Shown here: positions 24,078 through 36,523 of the stretch, piece after piece
Layout: the number at the start of each line of letters is the position of its first letter
Position numbering within the stretch: the first letter of the stretch is position 1
DNA from: Panax quinquefolius
Taxonomy: Eukaryota > Streptophyta > Magnoliopsida > Apiales > Araliaceae
Direction of reading: 5' to 3'
Assembly (NCBI GenBank): GCA_020205615.1
Contig: CM035170.1
Coordinates: 33,852,123-33,916,122, forward strand
Length of the DNA: 64,000 nt
Notes under the pieces: generated by a model
What the model was told of the DNA's origin: nothing
Databases searched by the model: none
Seen by the model: only the letters and a program-made list of their open reading frames with translations
Program-made: the position numbers and the translations under genes

Positions 24078-25087
24078 GAAGATGCGTAATTTTCTTACGT
24101 GTTGTCAGAAGATTGAGAATATTCTCGAGGGTGTCCCCTAAGGGTGTGAACACTCGAGGGCGTTTGACTTCTCAACCTTTTGGTATTGGAGGTTTCGCAA
24201 ATTATGCTTGAAAGGGAGTGTAGTTTCTCCTTTGAATAGGCATGTTCTGACTGCCTTTTTGACCCTGTAGTATCAGGGAAACATATTCCACTTTCTTTTA
24301 TGGACCCTCAGAAGGGTTGTTTCCATATTTTAGGATTGGATGTGATCGAATAGCTTGACTTTGAGGCGGCTAGGTCTTGAATCTTTTCGGTCTTCAAACC
24401 CATCTCAGCCATCTCCCCGTGTTTGACCATTTCAGAAAATGGTTTGCCGATGCCGGCTAAAACTCTTTCATAGAAAGGCGCTTCTTGTATGTCTATGAAA
24501 GTCATGACCATCTCTGATTCTGTCATGGAAGGAATAACTTGGGCAGTTTGGCGTCTCCACCTTTGAGCATATTCTCTGAAAGACTCGTTAGACTGTTTCT
24601 TGATCTTGGTAATTTGATACGGATCAGGAGCCATCTGAGACTGAAAGTTGTATTGAGTGAGGAAATCGTGTGCTAACTATTCCCAGCTATGGATCTTTCA
24701 GTTGTCTAATCTTGTGTACCAAGAACGGGCTTCTCCAGTTAGACTCTTTTGGAACAGTTGCATTCTGAGCTTTTCGTCCTCTGCATAAGTTCCAAGTTCT
24801 CTAATAAAACCTTTAAATGTGTGTAAGGATCTCCTAACCCATCATATTTTTCAAAGTCAGGAGTTTTAAACTTTTCTAGATAATGAACACCAGGAAAAAT
24901 GCAAAGATCAGCATATGAAACACTCACGTGTGTTCCAATTCCTTTGATAGCACGAAGGGTCTCTTCTATTTGGAGGACTATCTTTTGATGTCACCGATGT
25001 CCGGATCTCGGTGGGATGGGCGACATCGTGGGTTTATTTGGTCGTATCCAACTGCAGTTCGGTATTGTAATGACTGGGTTCCCCCCT
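24078..25087 (-). pseudogene. Tat gag, main retrotransposon_gag domain, broken
   Basis: Frames on the minus strand give DLCIFPGVHYLEKFKTPDFE then DPYTHLKVLLENLELM (24,739-24,927). After a break follow MAPDPYQITKIKKQSNESFR, EYAQRWRRQTAQVIPSM and ERVLAGIGKPFSEMVKHGEM (24,308-24,634). This is the well-known Tat gag order 'F..PDF.KY.G...P..HL', 'W...FL.QY...MAPD', 'NESF.EYAQRWR..A.QV.PP....E', 'FYERM'. Each piece is nearly full strength, so the frame breaks may be few. The downstream part of gag is at 10,045-10,775, and the upstream part or leader is beyond 34,709. Confidence 0.85.
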
Positions 25088-26442
25088 TGTAAGACCCCGA
25101 AATTTTTAAATAAAAAGGAATTTCCTTTATTTATTATTTTGAAATAGTAAGGGTTGATTTGATTAATGTGGATAGTTAAGGGTTAAATATGCAAATATTT
25201 CAAATTAATGAGTGGTTATAAAATATTCATTATCGTAGGGAATATTCGTTTGGTCGTGGAATATTAAATCTTTGTCAGAATATTAAATGCTGAATGGCCT
25301 TGACCATGTGTGTGGCCCATAACGGAAAGTGATTGGATGAAGAAAGCGACAAATATAAGTTGTTTTTAAATAGCAGGCGTAGTTATTCACAATTATCTTG
25401 TTGGAATACCGGTGGTTAAAACACACTAATCTGGCGTTGTTGAGCAGTAGCACTTGGTATTGCACCAATTATTGATTCTTACGTGAAGGCTTTACTCGAT
25501 AATGGTTACGATAATTCTTATTCGATATTTTATTGAGTTAATAATTCTTTGCGTTGATATTTTATATTCTTTGTTGTTTGATAATTGTCATTTACTGATG
25601 TATCTTTCATTATCGAAGCAATAATTCATATTATCTGAATAATATTATTAGATAACATTATTGGCGATGTCTAGAAAGTTACATCTAAGGAGAGGTTTGG
25701 TCGCTAATTAATTGCGGCGCGATGTAAGAAAATTCTTATTGAAAGCCCCTCTTTCACAGGAGCTGCTTTGGTTGTCGATATTGTGATTACGTAATATTAT
25801 TTGTGAATAATTAATTATTGATTTATATGATGAGGAAAATATTGATTTTATGTGGATATAGATGGAGAAAATTTTTAAAATGACAATTGTTGAAAATTAA
25901 TATTTTATCTTTTACGATAAAATAATTCATTTAAATATATTATTTTAATAATATATTAGCGGTGATATTTTTACATGAATGTGGGATATATGAGTATCTG
26001 AGGAGGAAGAGTATTTTTATTTGCAATAAATGTTTAAAACATGTTAAACATGTCGGTGGACCCCATTTATTAACTGAAATTTGATTATAGCCTGTAAAAT
26101 CGCCCGTTTGTGGATTTCGGTCAATTTCTATTTGGAATTTGGAAAAACTTTCTTCTGAAAAGTTGTAGAGAATTGAATTTCCTATAAAAACTCGCGAGAT
26201 TCGAATTTTCTGATGAAAGGGCTATTTATTATGAATTATTGAAGTTCCGAAGCTCCGAAATAATTAATTTTTGTAAGTTTTAATTATTTATTTTATGAAA
26301 AACGTTTTTTATCATTTCTTTCTAGAAGGTGGCATGTGGGAAATGCTAGGATCTGAATTCTAAGGTTGGCGTATGAATTTGATATATATATATATATATA
26401 TTAATTTATTAAATTTTACTGCTTTGGTGTGTTAGCGATTTC

Positions 26443-26450
26443 TATAAATA
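26443..26450 (+). promoter_or_regulatory. TATA box of B 5' LTR
   Basis: TATAAATA lies in tttctataaatagggtctta. A donor-like site, CGAG|GTAAGGG, follows with GT at 26,620. Confidence 0.75.
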
Positions 26451-26719
26451 GGGTCTTAGGTTAGAATTGAAAATCACTTTAAAGCTGAAGTTTTCTCTCT
26501 CTATATTATCGGCGTATTCTTGTGAGTATTTTGAGTATACTTTGAGTATTGCTATCTGATTGCAAGTCCAAGTCATAGCTTTATATCAGGTGTTTAATTA
26601 GAAATCTTGATCTTTCGAGGTAAGGGATATTATTTTTTTTGTAATGATATTATTTCTTCAATATCATTATCTTTGAAATGTTGATCTGAAGTTTTATCAA
26701 ATTTGGAACTTTTTCATGT

Positions 26720-27345
26720 CGGGGTTACTATTCATGGGTTCTTATTCATGAGTTCTTATTCACGAGTTCTTATTAAGCGAGTTCTTATTCACGATTCTTA
26801 TTCACGAGTACTATTCATGAAGCGTGAAGATGTTTTTGTGGAATTTCTATCTTTTGGTGTGGAGTTACTATTCACGTATCGGCCTTTATTCACGATATCT
26901 GACACTTATTCACATATCTGGTCTTATTCATAGAAAAATAAAATTTCTTCTTTTTGTCAAAAATATCTAATACGGATACTAACTTCTGATTGTATCCATG
27001 TTTTGATCATTCTTGAATTTTACACCACTATGATTATTTTTGAGGTATTTTTGGGCGTGGATAAAACCAAGTCTGAATCCTTAATCCTTAATCCTTGTCA
27101 TTTTGTTTCCTTTGGATTCGTTTCTTAAAAATATTTTCATCATCCTCGGTCTTAAATGATGATATTATTGAATATCTTTGGCACGTAGTGCAAAGATGAA
27201 TGATTCTGAAGAATATCTTTGGCACTTTGTGCAAAGATGAGCAGTGTTGAGATGAACATGTGGATTGATTAATATCTTTGGTGTTGAGATGAGCAGTGTT
27301 TAAATGAATTGATGATAATATCTTTGGCTGTAGTGCAAAGATGAA
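26720..27345 (+). repeat. Two minisatellite blocks in B 5' LTR
   Basis: About 26,720-26,935 repeats 'gttcttattcacga' and 'ttactattcacg' units of 12-16 bp. About 27,168-27,345 repeats 'aatatctttggctgtagtgc' plus aaagatgagcagtgtt. Copies in the 3' LTR are at about 33,490-33,720 and 33,948-34,145. Confidence 0.8.
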
Positions 27346-27909
27346 TATTTGATTCGGATGTATATTGATTGATGTTACGAGGATAAAATATTGATGATGG
27401 ATTTTATTAAATTCATAGATTATAGTAGATTTCATTCTCTACGTAACTCTTTATGAATTATTATTTCATTGCGAATATTGATGCGAAACTTGTTGTCTAT
27501 TGTATTCTATCAGATTTTTCCTGTTGAAGACTAACGATAATTTGTTGTATATTATCTTAGTCATAATATTCTTTCTTGGGCTAGTTGAGCTCACCCTTTT
27601 CCTTGTTGTTCCATTTTTTCTTCTCGGGAGGCGAGAATGTAGCGAAAGTACTAGTGGGGTATGGAATGAAGTTCTAGAGAGAGTTGTTTAGTAGTCCTCA
27701 CCATTTTTGTAAAATAATGAATCAATAATTATGATGGGGATTTATTTGCATGTGGATATTATACAGAAGACAATATTATATTTAAACTCATTATATATAT
27801 ATGTCGTATTTCACACGACATTTGTATTATTGAAGTTGTAGTTTGCTTTTTGTACCATGTATTTGGCGACTCGAGAATGGGTGTTGTGTATACCTATTTT
27901 GGGGCGTCG

Positions 27910-27925
27910 CGGTTAATATCGAGCT
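27910..27925 (+). promoter_or_regulatory. Degraded primer binding site of element B
   Basis: cggttaatatcgagctta stands where element A has cggttggtatcgagctta. Two bases of the TGG start are changed, so priming by initiator tRNA-Met would be impaired. Confidence 0.6.
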
Positions 27926-28077
27926 TAGGGATATGATCTCTGGCGGAGATCGGGGAATAGAACTAGGAGGGAGGCGAGTAAATCCTTCGCTAGTGTGTCC
28001 TACTAAGCTTATTTGTTAGTTAGTCGATATATAGGGATATTATGTGATATATTGATTTCCTTAATTAACCCTTGTTT

Positions 28078-29290
28078 TATGGCGGTATTTGAGAATGTCG
28101 TGAGAATATTAATGATGGAGTAAATGAGGCCAGTGGAGATGCATCTTACCTGCGAGGAGAGCGTCTGGCAGTGGTAATGTTCCTCTGTGAACAACACTGT
28201 GGCGAGATGATGAGCGAGGGGATGTTTAGAAGCTTTTTTGCGATTCATGCAAAATCGAGACGAGGAGACTTCGTGTTCAAAATCTGAGGAGGAAATGATA
28301 GCAATTCACGGGTGGTCACGACCCAAGCGGTTCGAAGTTGGGACCCACGAGTGCAGGGAAGCGGATCCGATTAAAGGCGAGGCGTGGGTCAAACAAATTA
28401 CCAAGATATTCGATGTCTTGGGATGCGGACGAAAGTTCCATTCGCCGCCTTTATGTTAAAAGTGGCGAGGCGGATTCTTGGTGGGAATCGTAAGCGTACC
28501 CATCCAGTACTTTCGGCATGTCGTGGGAGAGCGTTTGAAAGCAGTTCAATGACAAGTACTTCCACGAAAGTATTCGTCGTATGAAGGAAGTGGAGTTTAT
28601 TAGACTAGAAGAGAATAAACATGGTGTGTCCGGATGAGGCGAAGTTCGCGGAGTTATCGAGGTTGCACCTCATTTGGTGGAGAATGAGGAGCGTATGCCG
28701 CGGATGTTTACGAGAGGTTTGAAGCCGGCATACGTCGATATCTCATTTCTCATAAATTTTCTCTCTATTCGAGATGTTGTCAGCGGGGCTCGGTTGTTAG
28801 AAGCGAGATAACGATACGTTCAGCCGAGGGACCATAACCGAGGATCATCTAGAAGATAGCGATCATCGAATAAGCGATAACGGCGGAGAAAGAAGAATCT
28901 GAGACAAAAGCGGTAACCACTACGGTGGTAATCGTGGCCATGAAAATAGAAGAAGCGAGTCGGGAGGAGATTTTAAAAGAGGAGATTCAACAAGCGACCA
29001 TGTGAAAGGCGTCGGCGCTTGATGTAGCAACTAGTTTTAAGGGAGGAGAAGCGACCACCGGTCGTATCTTACAAATGTGGAAAAGAGGACATATCGGTCA
29101 AAGCGCCCTAGCAGTTCAAGGTATGCTATAATTGTGGAAAGGAAGGACATATCGCTCGAGATTATGCGATGGCGAAACCTAGTTCGGTGAGGGACGGTGA
29201 CTCGAAAAAGATGTCCCGAGAAAAGTCAAAGTCAGCGATTGGGAAGAAGCGTTTGTTGTATTTGGTCAAAATCGAGGAAACGACGAAGTT
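28078..29290 (+). pseudogene. Element B gag with zinc knuckles, broken
   Basis: The start region ATGGCGGTATTTGAG parallels element A. ADPIKGEAWVKQITKIFDVL at about 28,362-28,421 is the front of the retrotransposon gag domain, followed by an 'A.F.L...A..WW' equivalent at 28,440-28,490. At about 29,080-29,170 there are two knuckle-like segments. The second reads CYNCGKEGHIARDY, in which the final zinc-binding Cys is replaced by Tyr. Many bases are lost or replaced at GCT/CTG-like positions, giving repeated frameshifts. Confidence 0.75.
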
Positions 29291-30300
29291 AGCAGGTTAG
29301 TTAATTATAAATTCTTGCGAAGTATATACCTTACTAGATATTGGTTCTACCCATTCTTTTTCTCTCTCTTACTTGCGCTCAGCGTTTAAACTTGACTACG
29401 GAGAAATTAGACTTTGACCTATCTGTGGAAACTCCATTGGGAGAAACTTTCATACATCCAGTTGTTTATAAATCTTGCTTGATTGAGTTGGCACTATCAC
29501 ATTACTGTTAACCTTATTTTATAGAGATATTTGCTTTTGATGTGATTTTAAGGTTAACTACTCATCAATGCCGAAATTGATTGCTTTTGTAAGGTTGTTA
29601 GTTTTCATATTCTAAGCAACTTTGTTATTGAATTCAAGCAATCAAACCATTGTAGTCAAACATTTTCATATCAAGCCATGAAGTCATTCGTTTATTACGG
29701 ATGTCAAGTTTTCTTAGTCCGTGTTATGGATTTGAATAAAGACACGTCGATTTGAATAATATTCTGTTGTTATTGATTTTTCTGGCGTATTTCTGAAGAA
29801 TTTCTTGGCTTACTCCAAAGCGATATTAAATTTTGTATCGACTTTGAACCCGGTACAAAACTCATTTCTAAAATCTCATATCGAATGGCTCTATTGAACT
29901 TGAGGAGTTAAAAATTCAACTATAAATTTGGTACTGAGCCTTTATCTTGTGACTTCCTTTGTGGAATTCACTAAGCGAACTCTCTGTGGGGGCGTCGTAT
30001 TAGATGCGATAGTAAAGCGATAGGTGTCATTGTGACGTCTTTATCAAGATTGGGATATGAGTCGCGAGTTGAGAGCAACCTAAGTCGATTATCGAAAAGG
30101 CGTAGCTTTCTAGGCTTAGTTGGTTATTATCGGAGATTCGTTGAAGGATATTCTCGAATCGCTATTCCATTACTTGGTGACTCGTAGAGATACAAAATTC
30201 GAATGGAGCGAGGAATGTGGGAAGAGCTTGAAGAACTCGAGAGGAGACTCATTTCAAAGACACGTATTACGATCGTGCCATCTGGAAAAGCGAGCGTGGT
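29291..30300 (+). pseudogene. Element B protease and reverse transcriptase, broken
   Basis: LLDIGSTHSF at about 29,335-29,365 is the protease loop with D-I-G in place of D-S/T-G. An FDVIL block follows at about 29,537. RT entry is seen at about 29,835-29,905 (IKFCIDFEPGTKLIS then KISYRMA). The end of RT appears at about 30,095-30,180: RSFLGLVGYYRRFVEGYSRI, then TKFEWSEECGKSL. The YxDD region is not readable in one frame. RNase H is largely missing between about 30,300 and 30,500. Confidence 0.8.
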
Positions 30301-30359
30301 AGTGGACGCGATGAGTAGAAGATCATATATGCGAGGAGCGAGTGCGATGATGTCAAGTA

Positions 30360-31841
30360 TCGCATAGAGCCGACTTTAATAGAAAAAGTTAAGATTGCTC
30401 GAGCCACCCACCGGAGGAGATGCGATGCGTATGAAGAAAGTACAAGAAGGAGCTATTAGGGCGAGAATTGATGAAGAAGGAATACTTGAGTCCTCTGAGA
30501 CTTTGTGTTCCTAACGACTCGATTTGAAGTACAAGATTATGATGGAGGCACACAATCGCCATTTGCAATCCATCACGGAAGTACTAAAATGTATCGTGAT
30601 CTTGACATACATTTTGGTGGAACAATATGAAGAGAGAGATTGCAAAGTTTATCTCGATGTGTTTAACTTGCAGCGTGCGTGTAGCGGAGCATCTTGTACC
30701 TAAGGGTCCATTGCAACCACTTGAGATTAGGAATGGAAGTGGGAACACATTACTATGGATTTCGTTACGGGTCTTCTGCGGTTTCTCAAGGCATCAATCT
30801 TATTTGGGTTATTGTTGATAGATTAACCAAGTCTGCTCATTTCTTCTGCAAATCGAGAGACTTATTCCTTGAGCGTCTTTCTCGTATATGCGTAAATGAG
30901 ATTGTGAGATTGCATGGCATGCCGGTATCCATAGTTTTAGATCGTGACCCAAGATTCACTTCATGATTTTGGGGTTTGTAGAAAGCTATAGACGCAATTC
31001 TGATTGATTTGGCATACCATCCTCAAGCGGATGGGCAATCGAGAAGGACTACTCAAACTCTTGAAGATATATTAAAACTCTGTGTCCTAGATTTCAAAGG
31101 AAGTTGGGATAAGTACTTGCCATTGGTGGAATCCTCATACAACAATAGTTATTAAACAAATATAGGCATGGTTCCATTGAAGCATTATATGGGCCGAAAA
31201 TGTCGATTCTCGATATGTTGGGATGAGGTGGGTGAAAGCAACATTGTTGGGACTAGAGTTAATACGATATGACTACCAAAAAGATCAAATGATTGACAGC
31301 GTATCTAAAGCGGCACAAGATCGACAAAAGAGTTATGCGGATCTTCATCGAAAGGGCGTGGAATTTAATGTAGGGGATCATGTATTGTTGCGAGTTGCTC
31401 CGTGGAAGGAGTTACAAGATTTGGGAAGAGAGAAAGCTCGATCCACGATTTATCGGTCCATTTCAAATTCTTGGCCAAGAGTAGGAAATGTAGCCTATAG
31501 ACTTGCGTTACCTCGGTATGTCTCGTGTTCATAATGTGTTTCACATATCGTACTTGCTTAAATATGTGAAAGACCGAACCACGTTATAGAGTTAGAAGCA
31601 GGACGAGATAATAGAGAAGACTTAGCGTATGAGGAGGTACTGTCAAGATTTTGGATAGGAAGGAGCATGTCCTACTGCATGCCAAAGGTTATACCACAAG
31701 TTAAAGTTTTGTGGAGGAATCATGCTATAGAGGAAATGACACGGGAGTTGGAAAGCGGAAATGAAAGCGAGGTATCCTCACCTTTTTAAAAACACGAGTG
31801 CGTCGTCGATTTCGAGGACGAAATTTCATAAGGAGGGAGGT
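30360..31841 (+). pseudogene. Element B integrase, catalytic Glu lost, and polypurine tract
   Basis: KREIAKFISMCLTC at about 30,630-30,671 is the end of the H2C2 domain, and PLQPLEI follows. VIVDRLTKSAHF (30,811-30,846) holds the first catalytic Asp and VLDRDPRFTS the second (ORF 30,694-30,966). At 31,021-31,070 the 'YHPQ.DGQSERT.QTLEDIL' block reads ADGQSRRTTQTLEDIL, so the catalytic Glu is Arg. The C-terminal region (31,223-31,534) has QDRQKSYADLHRKGVEFNVG, DHVLLRVAPWK and VAYRLALP. FHISYLLKYV follows at about 31,540-31,570. The purine tract aaggagggagg ends at the LTR. Confidence 0.85.
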
Positions 31842-33134
31842 TGTAAGACCAAAATTTTTAAATAAAAGGAATTTCCTTTATTTATTATTTTGAAATAGTA
31901 AGGGTTGATTTGATTAATGTGGATAGTTAAGGGTTAAATATGCAAATATTTCAAATTAAGCAAGTGGTTATAAAATATTCATTATCGTTGGGGAATATTC
32001 GTTTGGTGGTGGAATATTAAATCTTTGTCGGGGAATATTAAATGCGACCCAAGTAGTGACCATGTGTGGGCCCCATAACGGAAAGTGATTGGATGAAGAA
32101 AGCGACAAATATAAGTTGTTTTTAAATAGCAGGCGTAGTTATTACAGATTATCTTGTTGGAATACCCGTTGGTTAAAACACACTAATCTGGCGTTGTTGA
32201 GCAGTAGCACTTGGTATTGCACCAATTATTGATTCTTACGTGAAGAAGGCACTACTCGATAATGGTTACGATAATTCTTATTCGATATTTTATTGAGTTA
32301 ATAATTCTTTGCGTTGATATTTTATATTCTTTGTTGTTTGATAATTGTCATTACGATTATCTTTCATTATCGAAGCAATAATTCATATTATCTGAATAAT
32401 ATTATTAGATAACATTATTGGCAATGTCTAGAAAGTTACATCTAAGGAGAGGTTTGGTCACCTAATTGCGGCGCTTGATGAAGAAATTCTTATTGGAGCC
32501 CCCCCTCTTTCACAGGAGGCGCACAGTTGTCGATATTGTGATTACGTAATATTATTTGTGAATAATTAATTATTGATTTATATGATGAGGAAAATATTGA
32601 TTTTATGTGGATATAGATGGAGAAAATTTTTAAAATGACAATTGTTGAAAATTAATATTTTATCTTTTACGATAAAATAATTCATTTAAATATATTATTT
32701 TAATAATATATTAGCGGTGATATTTTACAACGAATGTGGGATATATGAGTATATCTGAGGAGGAAAAGTATTTTTGTTGCAATAAATGTTTAAAACATGT
32801 TAAACATGTCGGTGGACCCCATTTATTGGTGAAATTTGATTATAGCTTTGTAAAATCGCCCGTTTGTGGATTTGGTCAATTTCTATTTGGAATTTGGAAA
32901 AACTTTCTTCTGCAAAGTTGTAGAGAATTGAATTTCCTATAAAAACTCATGAGATTTGAATTTTCTGATGAAAGGGCTATTTATTATGAATTATTGAAGT
33001 TCGAAGCTCAAAATAATTAATTTTTGTAAGTTTTAATTATTTATTTTATGAAAAACGTTTTTTATCATTTCTTTCTAGAAGGTGGCATGTGGGAAATGCT
33101 AGGATCTGAATTCTAAGGTTGGCGTATGAATTTG

Positions 33135-33166
<32 letters not shown>

Positions 33167-34709
33167 TTATTAAATTTTCTAACGCTTTGGTGTTTCAAGC
33201 GATTTCTATAAATAGGGTCTTTAGGTTAGAATTGAAAATCACACGAAGCTGAAGTTTTCTCTCTCTATATTATCGGCGTATTCTTGTGAGTATTTTGAGT
33301 ATACTTTGAGTATTGCTATCACGGTTAAGAGTCAAGTCATGCTTTATATCAGGTTGTTTGATTTAGAAATCTTGATCTTTCGAGGTAAGGGATATTATTT
33401 TTTAAGTAATGATATTATTTCTTCAATATCATTATCTTTGAAATATTGATCTGAAGTTTTTATCAAATTTGGAACTTTTTCATATCGGGGTTACTATTCA
33501 TGGGTTCTTATTCATGAGTTACTTATTCACGATTCTATGAATTCTTATTCATGAGTTCTTATTCACGATTCTTATTCACGATTCTTATTCATAGGCGTGA
33601 AGCGTGAAGATGTTTTTGTGGAATTTCTATCTTTTGGTGTCGGAGTTACTATTCACGTATATCGGCACTATTCACGTATCTGACCACTATTCACGTATCT
33701 GGTCTTTATTCATAGAAAAATAAAATTTCTTCTTTTCGTCAAAATATATATTACGGATACTAACTACGATTGTATCCATGTTTTGATCATTCTTGAATTT
33801 TACACCACTATGATTATTTTTGAGGTATTTTTGGGCGTGGATAAAACCAAGTACGAATCCTTAATCCTTAATCCTTGTCATTTTGTTTCCTTTGGATTCG
33901 TTTCTTAAAAATATTTTCATCATCCTCGGTCTTAAATGATGATATTATTGAATATCTTTGGCTTTGTAGTGCAAAGATGAATGATTTCTGAAGAATATCT
34001 TTGGCTGTAGTGCAAAGATGAGCAGTGTTGAGATGAACATAATGGAGATTGATTAATATCTTTGGCTGTAGTGCAAAGATGAGCAGTGTTTAAATGAACA
34101 TGACCGGTGATGAATATCTTTGGCACATGTAGTGCAAAGATGAATATTTGATTCGGATGTATATTGATTGATGTTACTGAGGATAAAATATTGATGATGG
34201 GTATTAAATTCATAGATTATAGTAGATTTCATTCTCTACGTAACTCTTACATGAATTATTATTTCATTGCGAATATTGATCTCGAAACTTGTTGTCTATT
34301 GTATTCTATCAGATTTTTTCCTGTTGAAGACTAACGATAATTTGTTGTATATTATCTTAGTCATAATATTCTTTACTGGGCTAGTTGAGCTCACCCTTTT
34401 CCTTGTTGTTCCATTTTTTCTTCTCGGGAGGCGAGAATGTAGCGAGTAGTCTAGTCGGGGTATGGAATGAAGGTTCAGAGAGAGTTGTTTAGTAGTCCTC
34501 ACCATTTTGTAAAATAATGAATCAATAATTATGATGGGGATTTATTTGCATGTGGATATTGTCTAGAAGACAATATTATATTTAAACTCACAGTATATAT
34601 TGTCGTATTTCACACGACATTTGTATTATTGAAGTTGTAGTTTGCTTTTTGTACCATGTATTTGGCGACTCGAGAATGGGTGTTGTGTATACCTATTTTT
34701 TGGGCGTCA
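31842..34709 (+). repeat. 3' LTR of element B
   Basis: It is 2,868 bp. It has the same layout as the 5' LTR, with a longer (AT)n at about 33,136. It ends tttttgggcgtca. Confidence 0.92.
33207..33214 (+). promoter_or_regulatory. TATA box of B 3' LTR
   Basis: TATAAATA is in the same context as in the 5' LTR, and the donor-like GT is at 33,385. Confidence 0.75.
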
Positions 34710-35198
34710 GAGATATATATGGAATATAATTACAAGTAATTGAAATGAGAGAGCATGAAGATACTTTCCTCCATTTTGGGTTTATCGAGGAGGATGACCT
34801 ATCTTAGGTTACTCTCGTGGCTTTTTGGCATTAAGGTTCCCAAATCATCATGATTTACTCAACGGAAATTAATCAGGTCTTTCATTTGGGCGAATTTGGG
34901 TGGTGCCTTTCCTGAGCCTCGGGGAATCAGTCTTCCCATGAGTCCAATAATCAAACACTGACGGGATAGCCTCCTGGTGGAGGGACCACACAACATACAT
35001 TCACATACATCGTGTCTCACTGTATGAAAATGATGACATGTGCGAAGCACTAATATCACACGCAGATATGGTGTGAGGAACTAAGTGCAATAAGGAAATG
35101 CATTCGTACACATTCATCATAAATGTAAATGCGACATCCACACATAAGCGGATATATGATTTTGAAAAGATTGTAATAGCGGCTTAAGTCCTCTTCTT
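34710..35198 (-). other. Tat 5' leader / start of gag, unclear
   Basis: This lies between the B insertion and the Tat primer site. A 66-codon minus-strand frame (34,859-35,059) ends GKAPPKFAQMKDLINFR. I cannot match it to a named gag part. By position it should be the 5' untranslated leader or N-terminal gag region. Confidence 0.35.
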
Positions 35199-35220
35199 TG
35201 GAGTCCCCAGTGAGTCACTA
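35199..35220 (-). promoter_or_regulatory. Primer-binding-site-like motif of the Tat element
   Basis: The minus strand reads TGACTCACTGGGGACTCC, close to the TGGCGACTCxxxTGGGGAC motif at the start of Tat internal regions. A second partial copy, TGGCGACTC, is at 35,363-35,355 (minus). The exact LTR end is therefore uncertain by about 150 bp. Confidence 0.5.
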
Positions 35221-36001
35221 CACCGTCGACGTTGGGATTTTTAGTTGTCCCTTTCAGATTACTTGTTCTTTGGTGTTCTCATTTTAGGTGAGATTTGTTT
35301 GAAAAAACAAGTAAAAAGGTCCAAACATGTATAATGTCGACAATGGACTGTTAAGAGTCGCCAGTTAGTTTTTTAAATGGTTGTACCAACATAACCGAGA
35401 AAAGGTTTGCATATTGACCTAGTGATGTGACACTGCTAAACGGGTCGGTGAAACCGAGATTCATTAGGGTCTGGGGACTTGGTTATGCGGAGGGAAGGTG
35501 TTAGGCACCCCCCGACATTCCTTGTTACCACGGTGACCGCCTCTTTTCAAGAAACTATTATCTGAATGTGTGTGTGGATCAATGTGCTGTTATTTGGAAG
35601 TAGTGTGAGGCCTCGTTCGCACCTATATACAAAGGGTTTGAATTTATGTAAAAATTCAGTTTTTGGCAAGATGTAGCAATGATGTTTTTATAAAAAAAGG
35701 TTTTTCAAACCCTGATGCTCAATAGTAATTGAGACCTTTTATACTTCCATTTTATTAAGTGTTCGGCTTGATTGATTTTATTTTACGATGCTGAGGCATC
35801 CAAATGCGAAAATAATGTCGACTTCCTCCTCACAGGTATGGGAACCATCGAGGAAATTCGGACCACGCATAATAATTTACAAAGTCGCCATAATTTGAAA
35901 ATGTCCATCGCGAGAATAGAATATAGATCCAATAATTTGAATTTGTGATCACATGATTCATAGGCGCACATGATACCGCAATTTATATGAAAGCAGTAAG
36001 C

Positions 36002-36004
<3 letters not shown>

Positions 36005-36040
<36 letters not shown>

Positions 36041-36278
36041 TTGTAAATATATATATACAGACACGATCACCAACCACGAAACACCTCCATGGGGGATCAA
36101 AAATGTAAATAAAGCTGTAAAAGCTATCAACCATACGGAGGAAAACTCACAATGGACGAAACATAAATAAAAAGTCATATAAAGAAATCAAGCGCCACGA
36201 AGTGAACTCCAGGTAGGACGAAACGTAAAGAAAGCTGTAAAAGCGATCAACCACCACGAAGTAAACTCTAGGTGGACG

Positions 36279-36325
<47 letters not shown>

Positions 36326-36378
36326 GATAAACGCACCGGATGTAAAATCCAGGCTCATCGAACAAAGTTCGATAATAG

Positions 36379-36424
<46 letters not shown>

Positions 36425-36479
36425 AAGTAAACGCATATAGGATGTAAAATCGGGCTCATCGACGAGTTCGACATAGCAG

Positions 36480-36523
<44 letters not shown>

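Larger units (their letters stand above)
25088..27909 (+). repeat. 5' LTR of element B
   Basis: It is 2,822 bp, starting tgtaagaccccg. It carries an (AT)n tract at about 26,383, a TATA box, a donor-like site, a 'ttcttattcacga' minisatellite and an 'atctttggctgtagtgcaaa' minisatellite. Confidence 0.92.
25088..34709 (+). mobile_element. Element B: Ty3/gypsy (chromovirus-like), two LTRs and degenerate gag-pol
   Basis: Direct LTRs at 25,088-27,909 and 31,842-34,709 start TGTAAGACC and end GGGCGTC(A/G). A primer site, purine tract, gag, protease, RT and integrase remains lie in the correct order between them. RT precedes integrase, so it is gypsy-type. It inserted in the 5' part of Tat gag. Flanks (cccct left, gagat right) do not form a target duplication. 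Confidence 0.92.
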
